NCBI GenBank assembly: GCA_022578605.1
Contig: MU394068.1
Span: 372,001 to 436,000 of the forward strand
DNA length: 64,000 nt
Direction: 5' to 3'
Source: Camillea tinctor
Lineage: Eukaryota > Ascomycota > Sordariomycetes > Xylariales > Xylariaceae
A program made the position numbers and the translations under genes. Of the stretch, positions 13,237 through 26,787 are shown piece by piece; position 1 is the first letter of the stretch; the number at the start of each line of letters is the position of its first letter. Under the pieces are notes generated by a model, which saw only the letters and a program-made list of their open reading frames with translations, was not told the origin of the DNA and made no database searches.

Positions 13237-14764
13237 CTATGGGAACCCATTAGCCCTCCCTGAACCCCCCTCGACACGCTGGTCCTCGTAACCCTCCCAC
13301 GAGCCATTCTGCTGCACCTTCTGCGACGGCCCATATCTCCCATACCCGGGGTGGCCTAGCATCGGCGTCTGCTGCGGCAATGACGAAGGCGGAGGGGGTA
13401 TCGGAACCGGAGCCCCGTACCCACCCGCACTGCTGACCCCCTCCTGGAGCTCATACCCCTCCCTATCCAGATCCGCCTTCTCCTTGCCCTTCTTGTCGCC
13501 CCAGTGCGTCACCGAGCCGTCGTGGTCGGGGCTGATCGCCACGCCGATGTTCTGCGCCGCCGCCACCGCATTCTCCACCGGCCAGGCTTGGTTGTTGCCG
13601 TTGCCGTTTTTGCTGCTGGGCCCCCCGGCCGCGCTGACGGGGCTGTTGTACTGCGACGCGTAGGGCGAGAAGTACGGCGGGAACGTGCTCGGCGTCGCTG
13701 CGCTGATGGGCGAGTCCTCCCAGCCGCGCAGCGGCCGCTGGCTGATCGGCGTCTCGAACATCTCGCCCGCGGCGCCGCTGCCGTTTCCGCCTTGCGGCGG
13801 CGTGGGCCAGTTCTTACTGAGCTCCCCGCGCCGGCGCAGGTACGCTCTCCGCCGCCGCTTGCCGTTGATGACCACGCCGCAGCCCATGAGCGCTAGGAGG
13901 ACGACCACGCCGCCGATGACGATGCCGGCGATTTCGCCGTTGCCGAGGGCGCCCGTGGAGTTGTCCACGTTGAAGGTTGCGGTGGGCGTCGGGTCCGTCA
14001 CGTTCACCACGTTGGTCGAGAATATGCTCCCCTGCAGGGGAAGGGTGGCTGGCGGCTCGAGTTGCAGCCTGCATGCTCCGGACAAAATCGACATGACTAA
14101 ATACTGAGGGTTAGCAAAGCTTGGTGTTAGGTAAAAACGAGACGGGTCGACTTGACGCACAATTGCGAAGATAATGCCCATTGTCCTCCTGGCTTAGGCA
14201 ATCGTTACATTTATCTAGCTGGTAGTCACTCCAGAGACTACAGTAGCCATATGCAGTGACGTGCGAGCTGAGATTGCCATATTTGACGGCGTCTTGGAGA
14301 GGCCCACAGGCAGTTCTAGGTGAGAATTAGCTGCGGATGTCATCATCTACAAGTTCTTGCCGCGGACGCACGTAGTGATGCAGGGGCTTGCGCCCGTATC
14401 ATATAGACATTGCGATACCGCGAAGCGCATGTTGTCTACCGTCGAGAAAGCGAGTGAATATTAGCAATGGTACTGCAACGGAGCAGGAGACAATCTGTTG
14501 GAACATACAAAGCATGCCCTGCAAGTCCGAGGTATTTCTAGAGCCCTCGGTTGTATAATATGAGCTCGTGGATTCGCAGGTGATGCAGGATTGGAACACT
14601 TGTCCGGCCGACGTGAGACGGTAGGTTCCCTCGTCGCATACTATCATGTCACTCGTCGTCGAGTCGAGGACGTTGCCACAGTCCGTCCCGCATGGCGAAC
14701 CGTCGGCTACTAACAGCGCAGCCGACGAGCGCAGGAGCGCAGCGAATATCAAAGCTCGCGCCAT
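13237..14764 (-). CDS. Cys-rich type I membrane protein, paralog 2
   Basis: Four exons: 14764-14509, 14435-14372, 14315-14161 and 14096-13237, giving 444 aa. A signal peptide (MARALIFAALLRSSAALL) is followed by a Cys-rich ectodomain with SPCGTDCGN, CITCES, a Tyr-rich Cys segment and KCNDCLSQED. One transmembrane helix (start GEIAGIVIGGVVVLLALMG) follows, then RRRR and a Gly/Pro/Ser-rich cytoplasmic tail with polyproline. Its first and last introns fall at the positions and phase seen in the two paralogs at <1-1566 and 26788-28616. It has one extra intron of 56 nt in the middle of the ectodomain. The molecular role is unknown. The topology suggests a surface receptor or wall-linked protein. 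The start is the ATG directly before the hydrophobic segment, since upstream in-frame residues are hydrophilic. Confidence 0.85.
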
Positions 14765-17425
14765 GACCGCTCCCGTCCTTAACAAGGGGACAAAAACCTG
14801 TATAGTTGTCGATCCGTATCGTAGGTAGTTTGCATAGAATGGATTGCTCAAGTGGGTCGCGGCGGTCCGCAAGATCTGATCTTGCTGATGTGGCACAGAT
14901 ATAGAGAGCCCAGCTCTGCGTTACCCTAGTTCAAGATGGAGATCCGCAGTTCATGACTGATAGGACGGCTCTCAGCCTTATATGAATGAAGCTGTCGCGA
15001 TTGAACCGCAAAGGCTCGGCTGAGAAGGGAAGCGATCTGTGCGTATAGCCACTCTAGAAATATCTCTCTGTTGGATGGTAGAACAGGGGGCGCAAGGGAG
15101 ATATGATGGCGCTTCAGCGAGAGAAGAAACGTGTGATGCTTGAGCCCCCTTCAGCGGCTGTCCGAGATGCAGAGGTGAAGCTCGGCGAAGGGCCCCGGGG
15201 CTGGGATAGTTGTTCTGATGTCGTGGGCAGTTTAAATTGACCCGGTAAGATGTGTGAGAGAGCGGAGCAAAAGACGACCCCATGTCAATCATGGAGAGGA
15301 GTTCCAGGGGCCGGATCTATTGATTTGACGAGGGTGCGGAGTTTTCTGGTCGAGGATGGGGGCCAGACGCAAGGTGAGCAGAATCTCGTCCACTGAGCAT
15401 TCGCAGCACTTGTGCTTGTCACCCTACCAGCTGCACGATTCCCTGCAAGTTCCTTTTTTCCCTGGTGGAGGCGTTGACTGGCTGCGTTCGGCCTCGGCCG
15501 TCTCATTGGAGATCTTTCGAGATGCCCAGTAATCGCAATATCCAATCACCATCCTAGGCAGTCCTAGCCTTAATTGGGAGCCCCTGCCGAGGCCCCCAAA
15601 ATCTCACGAAGTTATCAAAGGTGAAAGTATTAAATAAAGAGACAGCCTCGATGGCTCAGACGATATGTCGAACCATCGACGCTTTTGAGTGTAGATTATC
15701 GGATGTTATCCCCAGGAACTACTGTCTTTTGCTGTCGTTCTCCAACGACGTCTAAAGATACATCTACATAGGAGGTAACTAACTTAGAGAACATTGACAC
15801 TACTAAACGGTCATGAACACCGACCTGATTACTATTATAGCTGAGTGTCGTGTCATGTGTCAATCACGGCAGAGCCAAGTGTTCTATGTAACATCACGGC
15901 GGCCTACCGCACGGCCCTACTGGCTGATCACGCCTAATCTGTGATTATCCAGAATACACCAACTCCAGATCGGGAGTTTTAGTCCTACCTCTTCTCTGAC
16001 CTAGGCGATATATTTCGCTGGAACTCGATCGTAGCGATTACCACCCTATCGACGAGCCGCTCAGACACTTCAGTCCTCTCGGTTACCCACACCGTCGGGA
16101 CTATGCCTCAATAACCTAGTTCGCCTGGTCAAATCGACGAATACTATGAAGCGAAACTAGTGATATGTAATTGTTTGCTCTAAGATTGATAACTTCGACT
16201 CGTTCAGCTTGGTGAATAGCCAATAAGCATGTTCAAGAAGCGAGGTTGTGTGGCAGTCAATGGCTAGTCATTCGCATAGACGACGCGACGACGATGTGAA
16301 AGTTATCAATGAAAGCCTCTCGTCTAATCATTAAACCCGTTCATGCGAACATGAGTAACCAGGCTCAAACAGGTGCACCCTGGCACGGCCTGCCGACCGG
16401 TCGGTTACATCAACAACAGCTTTTGCCAGTGAAGAGTCGGCAAGCCGAAAAAAAAAACTTAATCGAGCCGAACGTTCTTCGTATAGCGAGCCGGTTGCTA
16501 TTCTGCTGTTACCTGATCTGGTATAATGGGGTTTTTAAGCGCCGGAGGATACTTCATTGCATAAGGATCTACTGAATGGTTCCATGGATTGGGTAATTGT
16601 GTAGAGCTGGCAGAGCTGTTATATGCAAGCTTCACAAGGTGCATTACCAACACGCATTTTTTGCTGGGATATTACTGGATGGTAGTCCTAGAACCGACGG
16701 TATGGTAATGTAGATTATTCGATGATGGGAGCCATCTGCTCTCCCTTGGGCGCTTCCTCAGCCATCTCTGCCCTTCATGTATTCTCGGGCCGGGACGGGA
16801 ACGTCTAAGTCAAAGGCCAGAAAAAGCCATCGTAGCAGTTTGTCTCGTAATTGTTAAGGCTATTCCCCTTAAAAGGAACGAGCCTCGTCTCTAGATTTCA
16901 CTTTCATTTTACACAATCAAAACTGATTCGGAGCAAAGGGAGAGAGTAGGAGAGAGCAGAACCAAAATAGCAACCATTCTCTTATCATTTTAAACATGTC
17001 TTGTCTTTCTTTGCCATGTCTTCTAAACACTTACAAGAGTCTTGTGCGAAAATGAGCTGGACCCAGCTTTAGCTTCGATCGGACTTGGATATTCTCTCCG
17101 TTGATCTCATCAACCAACAGCTAGATGGTTATTCATAAGGTAAGTTCCATGAAGGAATCCCCTTTTCACAGGCGTAGCCTCACGCTAGATAGGTCCTATT
17201 TGAAGATACTGTGCCGTACTAGGTACCGGCATCACTAGGGGTCTAAGAACCTTTTCTTAATCAACATAAAAGCATTTCCTCATTGAACATTCATTTCTTT
17301 TATAAAAACATATAGACGAAGTTCTCGTCTTCCTAAACACCTCGCTACATAATCAAACAAGTGTACATATCAGAAGGCCTCAACCTAGGGAAAGACCCCC
17401 CCCCCCCCCCCCCCTCAAAAAGATC
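14765..17425. other. Intergenic, no supported gene
   Basis: Short frames only, with no domain or splice support. The left end should be the promoter of paralog 2. A run of 20 cytosines occupies 17396-17415, ten bases beyond the NTA1 stop codon. Confidence 0.5.
17396..17415. repeat. Homopolymer C20 tract
   Basis: Twenty consecutive C residues on the plus strand, in the presumed 3' UTR of NTA1. On the NTA1 transcript this would be a G20 run. Its length may be affected by polymerase slippage in sequencing. Confidence 0.95.
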
Positions 17426-20269
17426 CTACCACACAGCACTTCTAGGTCTCTCTATCTGAACATCATTCTTCTCATCCAGGCACTTGAGGGGTACCACCGG
17501 TGCCTGGTTCCTTGGTGGAAGAGGAGCGCTCTGGTGACCGTTGGCTCCGCTATCATAGTCTCGAGGCAGTACCATTGCTTTCGGGGTTGGTAGCGGACGG
17601 TCTAGGATCCGATCCGGCATAGTGAGCCCCGTCTCGTGTGTCTCAATGGATGTCACATATGCGGAATCCCTTCCAGGGCTATATCCTAGTATATCAGGAG
17701 AAAACATGATGGTAGAGTCCGATGACGGCAACGCTATCTTCGCGCGGGTTGTGTCAGACTCTCGCTTGGAATGTCTAGCAGTCCTGATGGGCAGTCCAGA
17801 CTTCTGTTCGGTGGTGGGCTCTGGCCTATGATGGTGAGAAGTTCTAGACTGCGGAGCATCATGTTTGGATGAGCCGAACTGTAGTGAGTCCATGTCAGAA
17901 ATACCCGAGCCACGGTGCCTATGCCGATGTTGTTTTGGTGTTCCTGCATAATGCACCGGCGGCGACGTGGCCCCAGCCGCTACGGTACCATGAGATGTCT
18001 TCTTAGACAAGTTCCTCGGTTTTGCGCTATCCCCATCTCGATGACGGCCGCGACTTGATGTTCTCGCAGATGATTTTTCTGTTGTCTTCATCGGTGGTGA
18101 TTCGACAGCTGCTCGACTATTTGTCCGAGACCTCCCACTATGCTGTTTGGAAGAATCCGGGTGCCGCGGCGAGTGCCGCGAACGTGAGCGCTCGCTGCGT
18201 TCGTCCCGATGAGTTTCGTTTTTCCTGCCAGTGGCATCTTTACGCGCAGCCCGGAGCGCAATATAGTTGTCTTCGTCTACATGGCACACTAGGCTATCGC
18301 GCTTGGTGCGATTTGCGCTCTCCTCTTCAAAGACCATGAGCTCTGCACCTATTTTGTCAAGGTCGGGAGACATAGTCCAATATCGTTCGCTGGGCAATAC
18401 AGGTTGCGGCTGTGGGTTCATTTGGCCACGGGTGGCATCTAAGCTCTGATGTGTAGAATGCCAAGGTCTCGATCGAGAGGCTTTATCCGAAAGTGGTGAA
18501 GAATGATTGCTAGAGTCTTGCCAGCTCCGGTTGTTCGGCTGCTCGTTCCGAATATCGCTTTTCGAACCGGAGAGTTCGCTCTTGCTTGCATTACGCGACT
18601 TGGTAGAGAATGGGCGGTTTATCGATGCCGTCGTGGTAGAAGCAGGATCATCCAAGGCCTTCACCAACGATGAGAACTCATCTCCTGAACCAAGGTCGGT
18701 CTGCGGTGAGGTTGGGTTATCTCTTAAAGCGTCATAATCAACGTCGCGATAGTCAGCTTTAAGAGAGTCTCGCCATTCTTCAAAATTGGTATGAATCCCC
18801 ATGTTGGGGAATTGTGAGGGTAGGGGTGCTCTTTCGAGAGATTCTTCCCAGAAATAACGAGGCGATATAGGGGACTCGTTATATACCTTCTCCGACAAGC
18901 CCGAGGTTGGAGGCGAAATCGCATCCGCATCAACCAGAATATGACCGCCGAAAGACCTTCTATTAGCCTCTTTTGAAGACTTGGAAATCTTTGATGTTGT
19001 GTGAAGGTCCTCGGCAGCCCCTCCGCCACCAAGACGAGGTGCTGAGGATAACTCTGAGCCTCCTGGTGACTTGGACGGGGGGTCTTTATGGCTCAACTCA
19101 CTTCCCGGCCTACTCCCTGGTGCTTCAACGGATTGGCTCTCTTCTTCTTCTTCATCATCATCCGGACGATACACCAGCTTAGCAAAACCTGGTTTATCCG
19201 TGTCGACAACTAATAATTCTTTCTCGCCGCGACCAAGAAGACCGTATACTGTCACCTCACCATTTTTGATGCCGATCACGGCGCTTGTTCCCGCATAGAC
19301 AGCATCGTCCTCGATTCCAGTGCGGTTAGCAAAAATGACGATGATCTCTTCGTCGGTTTCAGCTCTGATCAACGGTTCGAGTCGCGTAATCCAATATGTG
19401 AGGGTTTCCATATCTGGCTCTTTAGGCCTACAGCTAAAGGATACTCCATCTTCACGGGTCAGCCACGCCATCGATACGATTACTACCCTGGCGGATACAT
19501 CCAGGACATGGCGCCCGAATTCATAAACGTTCCATGGTGCTTCGAATCTGTATGGACTAAGAAAGGTCAGTGAACTCTACGTGCATAGCCCAGCGCGACT
19601 GAAATGCTTACTTGATATCCATACCTATACATCCTCAGTCGTTAGTACTTGGGACTTGGATGACCAACGAACAAGGGAAAGAAAAACGTACAAATACCCA
19701 TGGCAACCTTGCCAAGACCAGGAATCTGGCGCTTGAAGAAACCAGTGCCTTCTAAGGCCCAAGTCTCATCAGTATAGTACAGATGGGATTTCCTATAATG
19801 ACCACAGGTATCCCCATCTTCGTTTACGACAATGGCGGAGTTATAATACTCGGGCGAGGTTGGCCACTTGTACGAAACATCTGCCGTCTCCGGATATCCA
19901 ACGACGACTTTGCAGTTGTGCTTCAGGGCTGTTGTGCGAGCCCAGACCGAAGTAATGCCCGACCCGGTCGGTTCGAGAAAAGGGGAAATCGCATGGAGGG
20001 ACTTGAAATTGTATCCTACAACAAGTCAGCTTCGATCGAGGTTCACCTACACCCATCTCTCAAGCTCGATATCGCACAGCGCGGGGTTGGGTCTTTGCGC
20101 TACCCCCAAGTTTAGGGCGCCACCATGACGTACCAGTAAATGCCAGTTCAGGCAGGACCAGAAGATCTAATTCCCCAGGATTGGACCTGTTGAGGATGGA
20201 ATCGGCTCGGTTCAGGTTGTTGTCCACATCGCCAACTTGGGGCGCAAACTGCAAACAGGCTATCTTCAT
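17426..20269 (-). CDS. NTA1: Protein N-terminal amidase (nitrilase superfamily) with long disordered tail
   Basis: Four exons: 20269-20134, 20015-19692, 19624-19612 (only 13 nt) and 19556-17426, giving 867 aa. Nta1 deamidates N-terminal Asn and Gln, feeding proteins into the Arg/N-degron pathway. The nitrilase-fold Glu-Lys-Cys triad is visible: E41 in LPELAFTG, K121 in HYRKSHLYYTDE and C154 in MGICMDINPYRFE. The cysteine codon and following residues are carried by the 13-nt micro-exon, so exact splicing is needed for activity. The catalytic domain ends near residue 300. The remaining 550 or so residues are low-complexity, Ser/Arg/Pro-rich and charged, far longer than in yeast Nta1 (about 450 aa in all), and look disordered. 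Similar extensions occur in other filamentous fungi (from memory). The start MKIACLQFAPQVGDV is the canonical nitrilase beta-strand. Confidence 0.93.
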
Positions 20270-23200
20270 CTTGCAGGTGTGGCGGGAGATGAATTTGTCG
20301 AAGCCTCTACGCCGACGATCCCCCTCTCAATCAGTGGTCTCCGCCTATTCCCTACAGCTGCTAGCTAATGCGGCCAGATGCATTCAGAGAAAGCAAGTAA
20401 ACATCATAGCGCCAGACACTAGGTAGGTAGGAAGGTAAGTTGTTTAAAAACTTGTTACCACAGACTCGGGACCAAGTAAGATATAATTTGGTTAGTAGAA
20501 AGAAGATATGTGGTGGGGTTAAGTCGAAAGGGGGGAGAGAGAGAGCCTGGCCCATTCAACCCGACAACGCAAGACACGATCGTGAACTCAAAGAAAGAGA
20601 GCTAGTTAAACCTAGCCTAGTAGTGAATTACTAGTAGCCTTAGCGGGACCAAATAGAAAGGCTAAGGTCAGCAAAGTGCAGTCAGCGACTAGGATGTTTA
20701 GGAATGCCTGAGCCAGATGCTTCACAGCTAATCGTCACTGCATAGTACTAAATATACCGGATGGCCTGGGTGGGATTTCGGTTGGGGTGGGCATCGACTC
20801 GGCCACTTATAAGGGCCCGTTAAGCGCCACCTGCAAAGACCTCCAACGATTATGAGCAAATCAAGGGCGTTGAGTTGGGTCGTAATCGGCAGCACCCACG
20901 TGTAGGCACAAAGTTACAGCAACTCCTGGACTGAGATGACGATATATTCTGTAGTATCTTGAGCTGATTGACGACTTCTCTCGTATGATCTAGACGCTGC
21001 CCAGGGAATAGGTAAATTACTTACCTACCCAAGCCTTTATGTATGTGCACGTCCATTTCGGAGTATATGTGGGATGATGCTTGAATTTCTTCAGCACAAA
21101 TTAGACTATAGGTATACCATGTAGTTTAGCAACCTCATCACGTATCCAGGTTAGTAGCATTCCCAGAGGAACGGTTGTTGTATGCAGAAACAACCAACAT
21201 ACATTTATATATCATCCCGGCTCTCTGGACACTCCGCGACTCATGTCATACTATATAAGTCATACTTAGTTCACGTTATATACTCCTACTGAGCGAACAT
21301 CTAGAATAGTCCGTTTAGCAACCAGAAGCGGGTTTCATCAACTGCTCTATCTTCCAGACCACCTTAACCAGCTCAACCACACACACACACACACACACCA
21401 TTTTATACCACCGTGTGCACTACCTACACCACCTTTCATCACCGCGCGGGGGACCCTAGCCCAATTAGCCTCGTGATAGACTTCAATTCATACATACATA
21501 GTGGAGGTTATAGTTGTGTGTGTAAATTTACGCGCCCACGCCCTGATCGTCCCCCCCCTTAAATCATCCACTTATTAGTGGGTATAGTTGAGGTCTTATG
21601 GGGGACTATCATGGTGACATTTTCTACCAGACCCTACCCACAGAAAGTCTTCAGCGGAATATTCATTCATCCCGTCATCAAGCCATCGCTACATGTTGTT
21701 TCGCTGGTGTTCTTAATAGCGATGCATGATTAATGTAAGGCTTTACTGAAAGATGGCCAGGCCCTTGAGGTTTTCAATCAGTCGTAATCAAATATTCACC
21801 CTGGCATAGATAGGTAACCTAGGTACATACTTACCCAGGTATATGGGCGCTAACCTACAATTCGGCCACACCATGGCTCTGAGAAGATAGCGCTAAAAGC
21901 GCTTTATCGCGTCTAGGCCCTGAAAGCTTCAACCAACAAGTGTGGACAGCCGCAGCAGCGATATCAACCAGGCTCATAGATATTCCGTGCAACCATTTCG
22001 AGTCTTATCTACTTCGTTACGCAGGTATGTAACGGTCCGATACATGTAACATTGGTGCACATCATGAGATATTCCTCCTATGAATATGGCCGTGACCAAA
22101 GTTGGAAATAGGGGATAGGGGGAATCCTAAACATACATCCTTCATTTGATAGGCATTGCCCTGATATAACCAACTATTACGAGCCTAATATTTGGCATCA
22201 ATTAATGATATCAAGTCAACTTCACCTAGGTAGTTAAACTGAAGCGTAAAGGAGCTTGATCCTGGTGGACATTGCAAGTCCAACTAGCTTAGAACTACCA
22301 TGGAAAGGGTCTGGACCCGGTAACATCCAACCCAACACCAACAACGTTGATGGAGTTGAAGGGGGGTTACACGATGAGCATCCAGGGTATTCGGCATTAA
22401 TCCCGGGACAGTGATTGAGTGTTTTAATAGTCGCCTGATACCGACGTGCAGCGGGTATATGCATATATGTGCCACCATTTAGAGAGAGCCTACCTAAATA
22501 CTTAAAAGGTCAATTTTCCTTCCTGACCATTGCCTCCCAATATTATTTCGTCATAAGAGACTGACCGGATTTCTTGCACCGGGACTGGTCAATACATCGG
22601 GGCCTTCACCGTCAATAGCTATGCATGTTCCCTAGGTCTACTTGCGTATCCCTCCAGTTATGTGTCGAACGCATATCGTTAGGCCTTGTGTTGAAGTATT
22701 GAAGGTATTCCCTAGTGTTCTTCAGTCGGTGATCGATATATCCCAATGCCCACACATTCTAGAATCACAGACTGGAAATCATTTCTAACCACATCTCACA
22801 GTCGTTCCTCGAATTTCCCCTGGCTTTCCACGGCAAGTTTGGAGCATTATAGAGTTCAGAAAATAGCGATATACCACGAGGGAGTTCCGGGGCCGGAACG
22901 TGAGAACTGAGCGCCAAAATCAAGAAGTGCAAGGCTTTCCGGTGAGCAAAGAGCCTTGTTGCATGTATATGTCTCATGCCGGCATACCCTTTTGGTTCTA
23001 GTTCTTCACGCCACAACTATGCCTTCTCCCAATAGGAGGTGTATCGTGGCATAAACTCACAGAAATCTTCGGCAAATATGATACTTCGGAGGCAAGGACC
23101 TGAGAATTTGAGTCTGAAGAAACAAGGAGTCTATATCTGCGCACATTGATTGCAATAGTATTTACCTGTAGTTATGGTTCTTGATGCATAGATGATTTGC

Positions 23201-26200
23201 TCCATATATAACAGGTTTTATGACCGTCATATCGAATAAGTGTTAACATGGTATATGTATAACTCTACAGCAGAGTTATATGTAGCAATATCAGACACCG
23301 AATAGGGGTTTGAAAGTGATTCAAAGTATCTAACTGAGAAGACAAAATGCATTACTTGCTTGACCTATTCGATATTAGGAAAGACACGCTCTCATACGTG
23401 GATGAAGAGTACTTCTCTCACAATTTAAAGGGGAAATCACATAGAATATACTAAAAAGAAAAGCTGTCAGGGGGTCAGCCACTAAGTAGAAGGCATTCAA
23501 CTATTAGGAGACAATGTTTCAATAAAGAAATGTTTGAAGCTGGATTTCAGGAATACAACGAGAGAAAGGGGTATTGGTGTGTCCATGAATTACACGTATA
23601 CAGCGAAATATATAGGAAATGGGAGCCTTTCACTATGGATACCTTGCTTGGACCCTTATTGTTAAAAGCCTTTGACATGATCTTGGTTACCCCTATACAT
23701 GGAAAGAAGCATATCGACTATCAGGCAAGGCTCCCATGTTAGAAGTGTGAATTAGGGATTCATAATTCACTACATATAGAGTACGAATGGGTACCTTGAT
23801 AGATTGGAACTTGTTGCATAGTGCTAGTATTATTATATATGACCTTATCCGTTCCTTTAGTTCCGTATTCTAAACGGGCTGGATTGACAACTCGTTGATA
23901 AGCGGTCGAAGGGCATACTAAGAGTCATTTGAATCTGGAGTGATATATACTGTAAATTCAGCATTTATCTTTATGTAATAAATCACCGAATTATGAGGGG
24001 AACCCGTATATTAAATTGTGAAAATGTAAATATCCCCTATCAGCGGGACCTACTTATACCTGTCAACTGGTAAGATTACCAATATTCCGGAAGAAGGCAT
24101 ATAATGGCAAGTGATAGTTAGCGCGCATGGCACCAGCATATACTTGCATTTTAGATGTGTTGGTGAAAAGTTTATAGCATATCACTAACAAGACGTCTAT
24201 ACAAAGAACAGTATACACTAGAATGGATCCACGAGATCATTGTAAAAAGATTATTTTAAGGCATCTGCCCCTTACCATGAATGGGTACCTACTTAACCTA
24301 GGCCAGTAGCCAGCCCCGTTTCACTTACTTATTCCCGCATTCCTTTCTAACCTAGGAGTCTTGCACCAACCTTGTAGTACTCCAATAAGGCTTCAATATT
24401 AACCGCATAGAATTTCCCCATGACCTCAAGCCACCAAAAACCAATGGTAGCAGTGTATAGCTAGACATTCCATCACAAACCTCCTAACTAACAACCTCGG
24501 AATTGTAGTCAGTATCTATTCTATTTTTATTTGTTAATATCCTGGAATAACCGCAAGGGGGAGAGATGATACTATTTCTCTGTACAACTGAAGAAAATCG
24601 CGACGTGTGTTTTCTTCTAGAGAGGACAACTGCCCCTTGCTTTCACTCATCCCTTGGATAACATCAATTTCCCTTAGATCCGCAGATGTCACTTTATTAA
24701 CTCATATCCCAGAGGATATAATATGATCTAAACAAGTGCAATATTCCCCAAGCTTCGTTAAACGAGACCCCCTATACATAATTCCTCTGTCAGGAGAAGG
24801 GGATTCTTTTCGAGTCTTACTATCGATGGTCTCCGAGCTCGAATGAGTGATATTGCTCAAGCCGAATTTTGTACTTGTATAGTTACTTCAGAGATATACG
24901 ACAGCCTAAATATGAGTTTGGTAAAACGACCGGCGGTATTCGATATCGAGGAATACCATCCCTTATCTAGAACGATGTCTCCCTGCGTGCACAAAGGGAG
25001 AAAATCACATGTGACGATATAATATTGACATATGAAAACAACTATGTGCGGCAACGATCTAAACTTTCGGGATCATACTGGTCATCTCTCAACATTCTCA
25101 AAGGGTAGGTCCGGATTACCTCCTTGGGCTGCAGACCCCTATTCTTCTTTCCAAGCCACCTTGGAACTCATCATTTTTCTCCTATTTCGAAATTGCCAGA
25201 ACCCATCTTTTTCCAAATTGTGCAGAAGTATCTCATGATGTGAGTTTGAAAAGCAAAAAATATGGCTAAAATGTTCTAGTGTAAGATAGGTAGGTATGAT
25301 CACAGACTTATAAGTTGACGTCGGCGGCGATGGTGGCGGTCTCAACATTACTATAAGAGGTATGTAAGTTGAGAATATTATATGGATGAGGGGTTGGTGT
25401 CTAATATGTTGGCGCTAATCACCCGCCAAGTCGGCAACGCATGCGCTATGCAGACCGTGTCACTATCACATTTCTATAAATGGGACCGGGCTACGGGTAG
25501 AGTCGCTGGCAGCTGCTAGCTGCATAGAGAAGGTCAATATTTCTGTCTGTAAGTTGCCTTATACAAATTAATTTGGGCTATACATTTCGGTATGGAAATA
25601 TTGACGGAATCAATATCTTCCCGCTGTCAAAGAAAAGACATGTAGGTAGCCTTTTTTCTGATAAGGACTTGTTCGGTTTGAAGCCGTCTATGTACGAAAA
25701 CCAATGCATACTCCAAGCAGAATATCAATAGCTGTACTGCATGCAGTCATCGTTTGAAGTGACATGTTACGCTGTTAGGTCAGAAGCCAAGGTGAAGTTC
25801 GACAGGGGGAGAAGACTGTCCTGTCCGTACGTAAACTACGTAAGGTTATGTAGGACTTTTACTGTCAATGCTACGAATGTTCCCCCCGTAGAGAAAGCTA
25901 GTAACTTCTGGATCTTAATGAATCGATCGTATATCTATATCTATTTTAAAAAGGATGAAGATATGCTGAAGAACTTCTCTCCCGAGGAAGCCAAGATCTG
26001 GGGTAGCCGAGATTGGAGGTTGCTTCTAGTGTAAATCCGTTGAGCTCATGTTTTGTCGAGCGGCGATCATTTGGGTCGCCGTAACTGGCCGGCGTCTGCA
26101 CGACCATTCACGACCCTAGTTGATGTTTCTCTCGTTGCTTCTTTTTTTCCAGGGTTCTCAGGCGCCTAGGGATCAAAGAACCCCTACCGAAAGCTATCCA

Positions 26201-26787
26201 CTTGAATACTAAGTCCCAATTCAGCTACGCCCGTCTAGCTATGCCCGCCAATGACATGAATAAACAGGAGCGCCAGAGCTCCAAATTTTCTGGCTATCAG
26301 GCCAGACTTGCAGCCAAAATCTGCATCTCATAGAATCGCGTGCGCGATCTTGGGCTCAAGCTACTCTCATTGGCCCAGTCAGGCCGTTCATCTAGGCATA
26401 CGACAAAGGTCCTCGACGAGGGTTATGCCCCACACGCGGCTATTCGTGCCGCTCAATGGACCATTCCAGGTGTATAGGTTTGTTTTCCCATAGATGAGCT
26501 CTACCCTGGGCATGCCAAATCGTCCTAGCCTATAAGGCGGGACCGGTACAACATATAGAGATGATGATCCCTCCAAACTTAACGTGCTTGACTTTGCGTC
26601 TTACTCCCGGCCTTGCTCCCGTAAGACGGGTTCCTCTTCGTTGGGATTTCCTGCAATAGTTGACGGTATTATTCCCTCGAACCATATTCTCCCTACTGTT
26701 TGTCATGTTTAAGTTCTTGAGGAACCGTCACATCACCCTTCTCATCTTCGCTCCCCTCCGCCAAACACTAGCCCCTCACCGGGCACG
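20270..26787. other. 6.5-kb gene-poor AT-rich region
   Basis: No gene could be supported. Isolated frames of 60-97 codons occur (22765-23016 minus, 23530-23742 plus, 25741-26034 plus), but frames of this length are expected by chance and none has a domain or a conserved partner. ACCTAGGT palindromes lie at 21817 and 22224, and an AC dinucleotide run at 21379-21398. The left end should hold the NTA1 promoter and the right end the promoter of the gene at 26788. Confidence 0.5.
21379..21398. repeat. AC dinucleotide microsatellite
   Basis: About ten AC units read directly from the sequence, in an intergenic region. Confidence 0.9.

Noticed and set aside
22765..23160. Minus-strand frame of 83 codons with an apparent upstream exon
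   Set aside because: Two different frames of the upstream segment looked equally coding-like and could not both be right, so the signal is unreliable.
25741..26034. 97-codon plus-strand frame with a coding-like end
   Set aside because: Isolated, AT-rich, no domain and within chance expectation.
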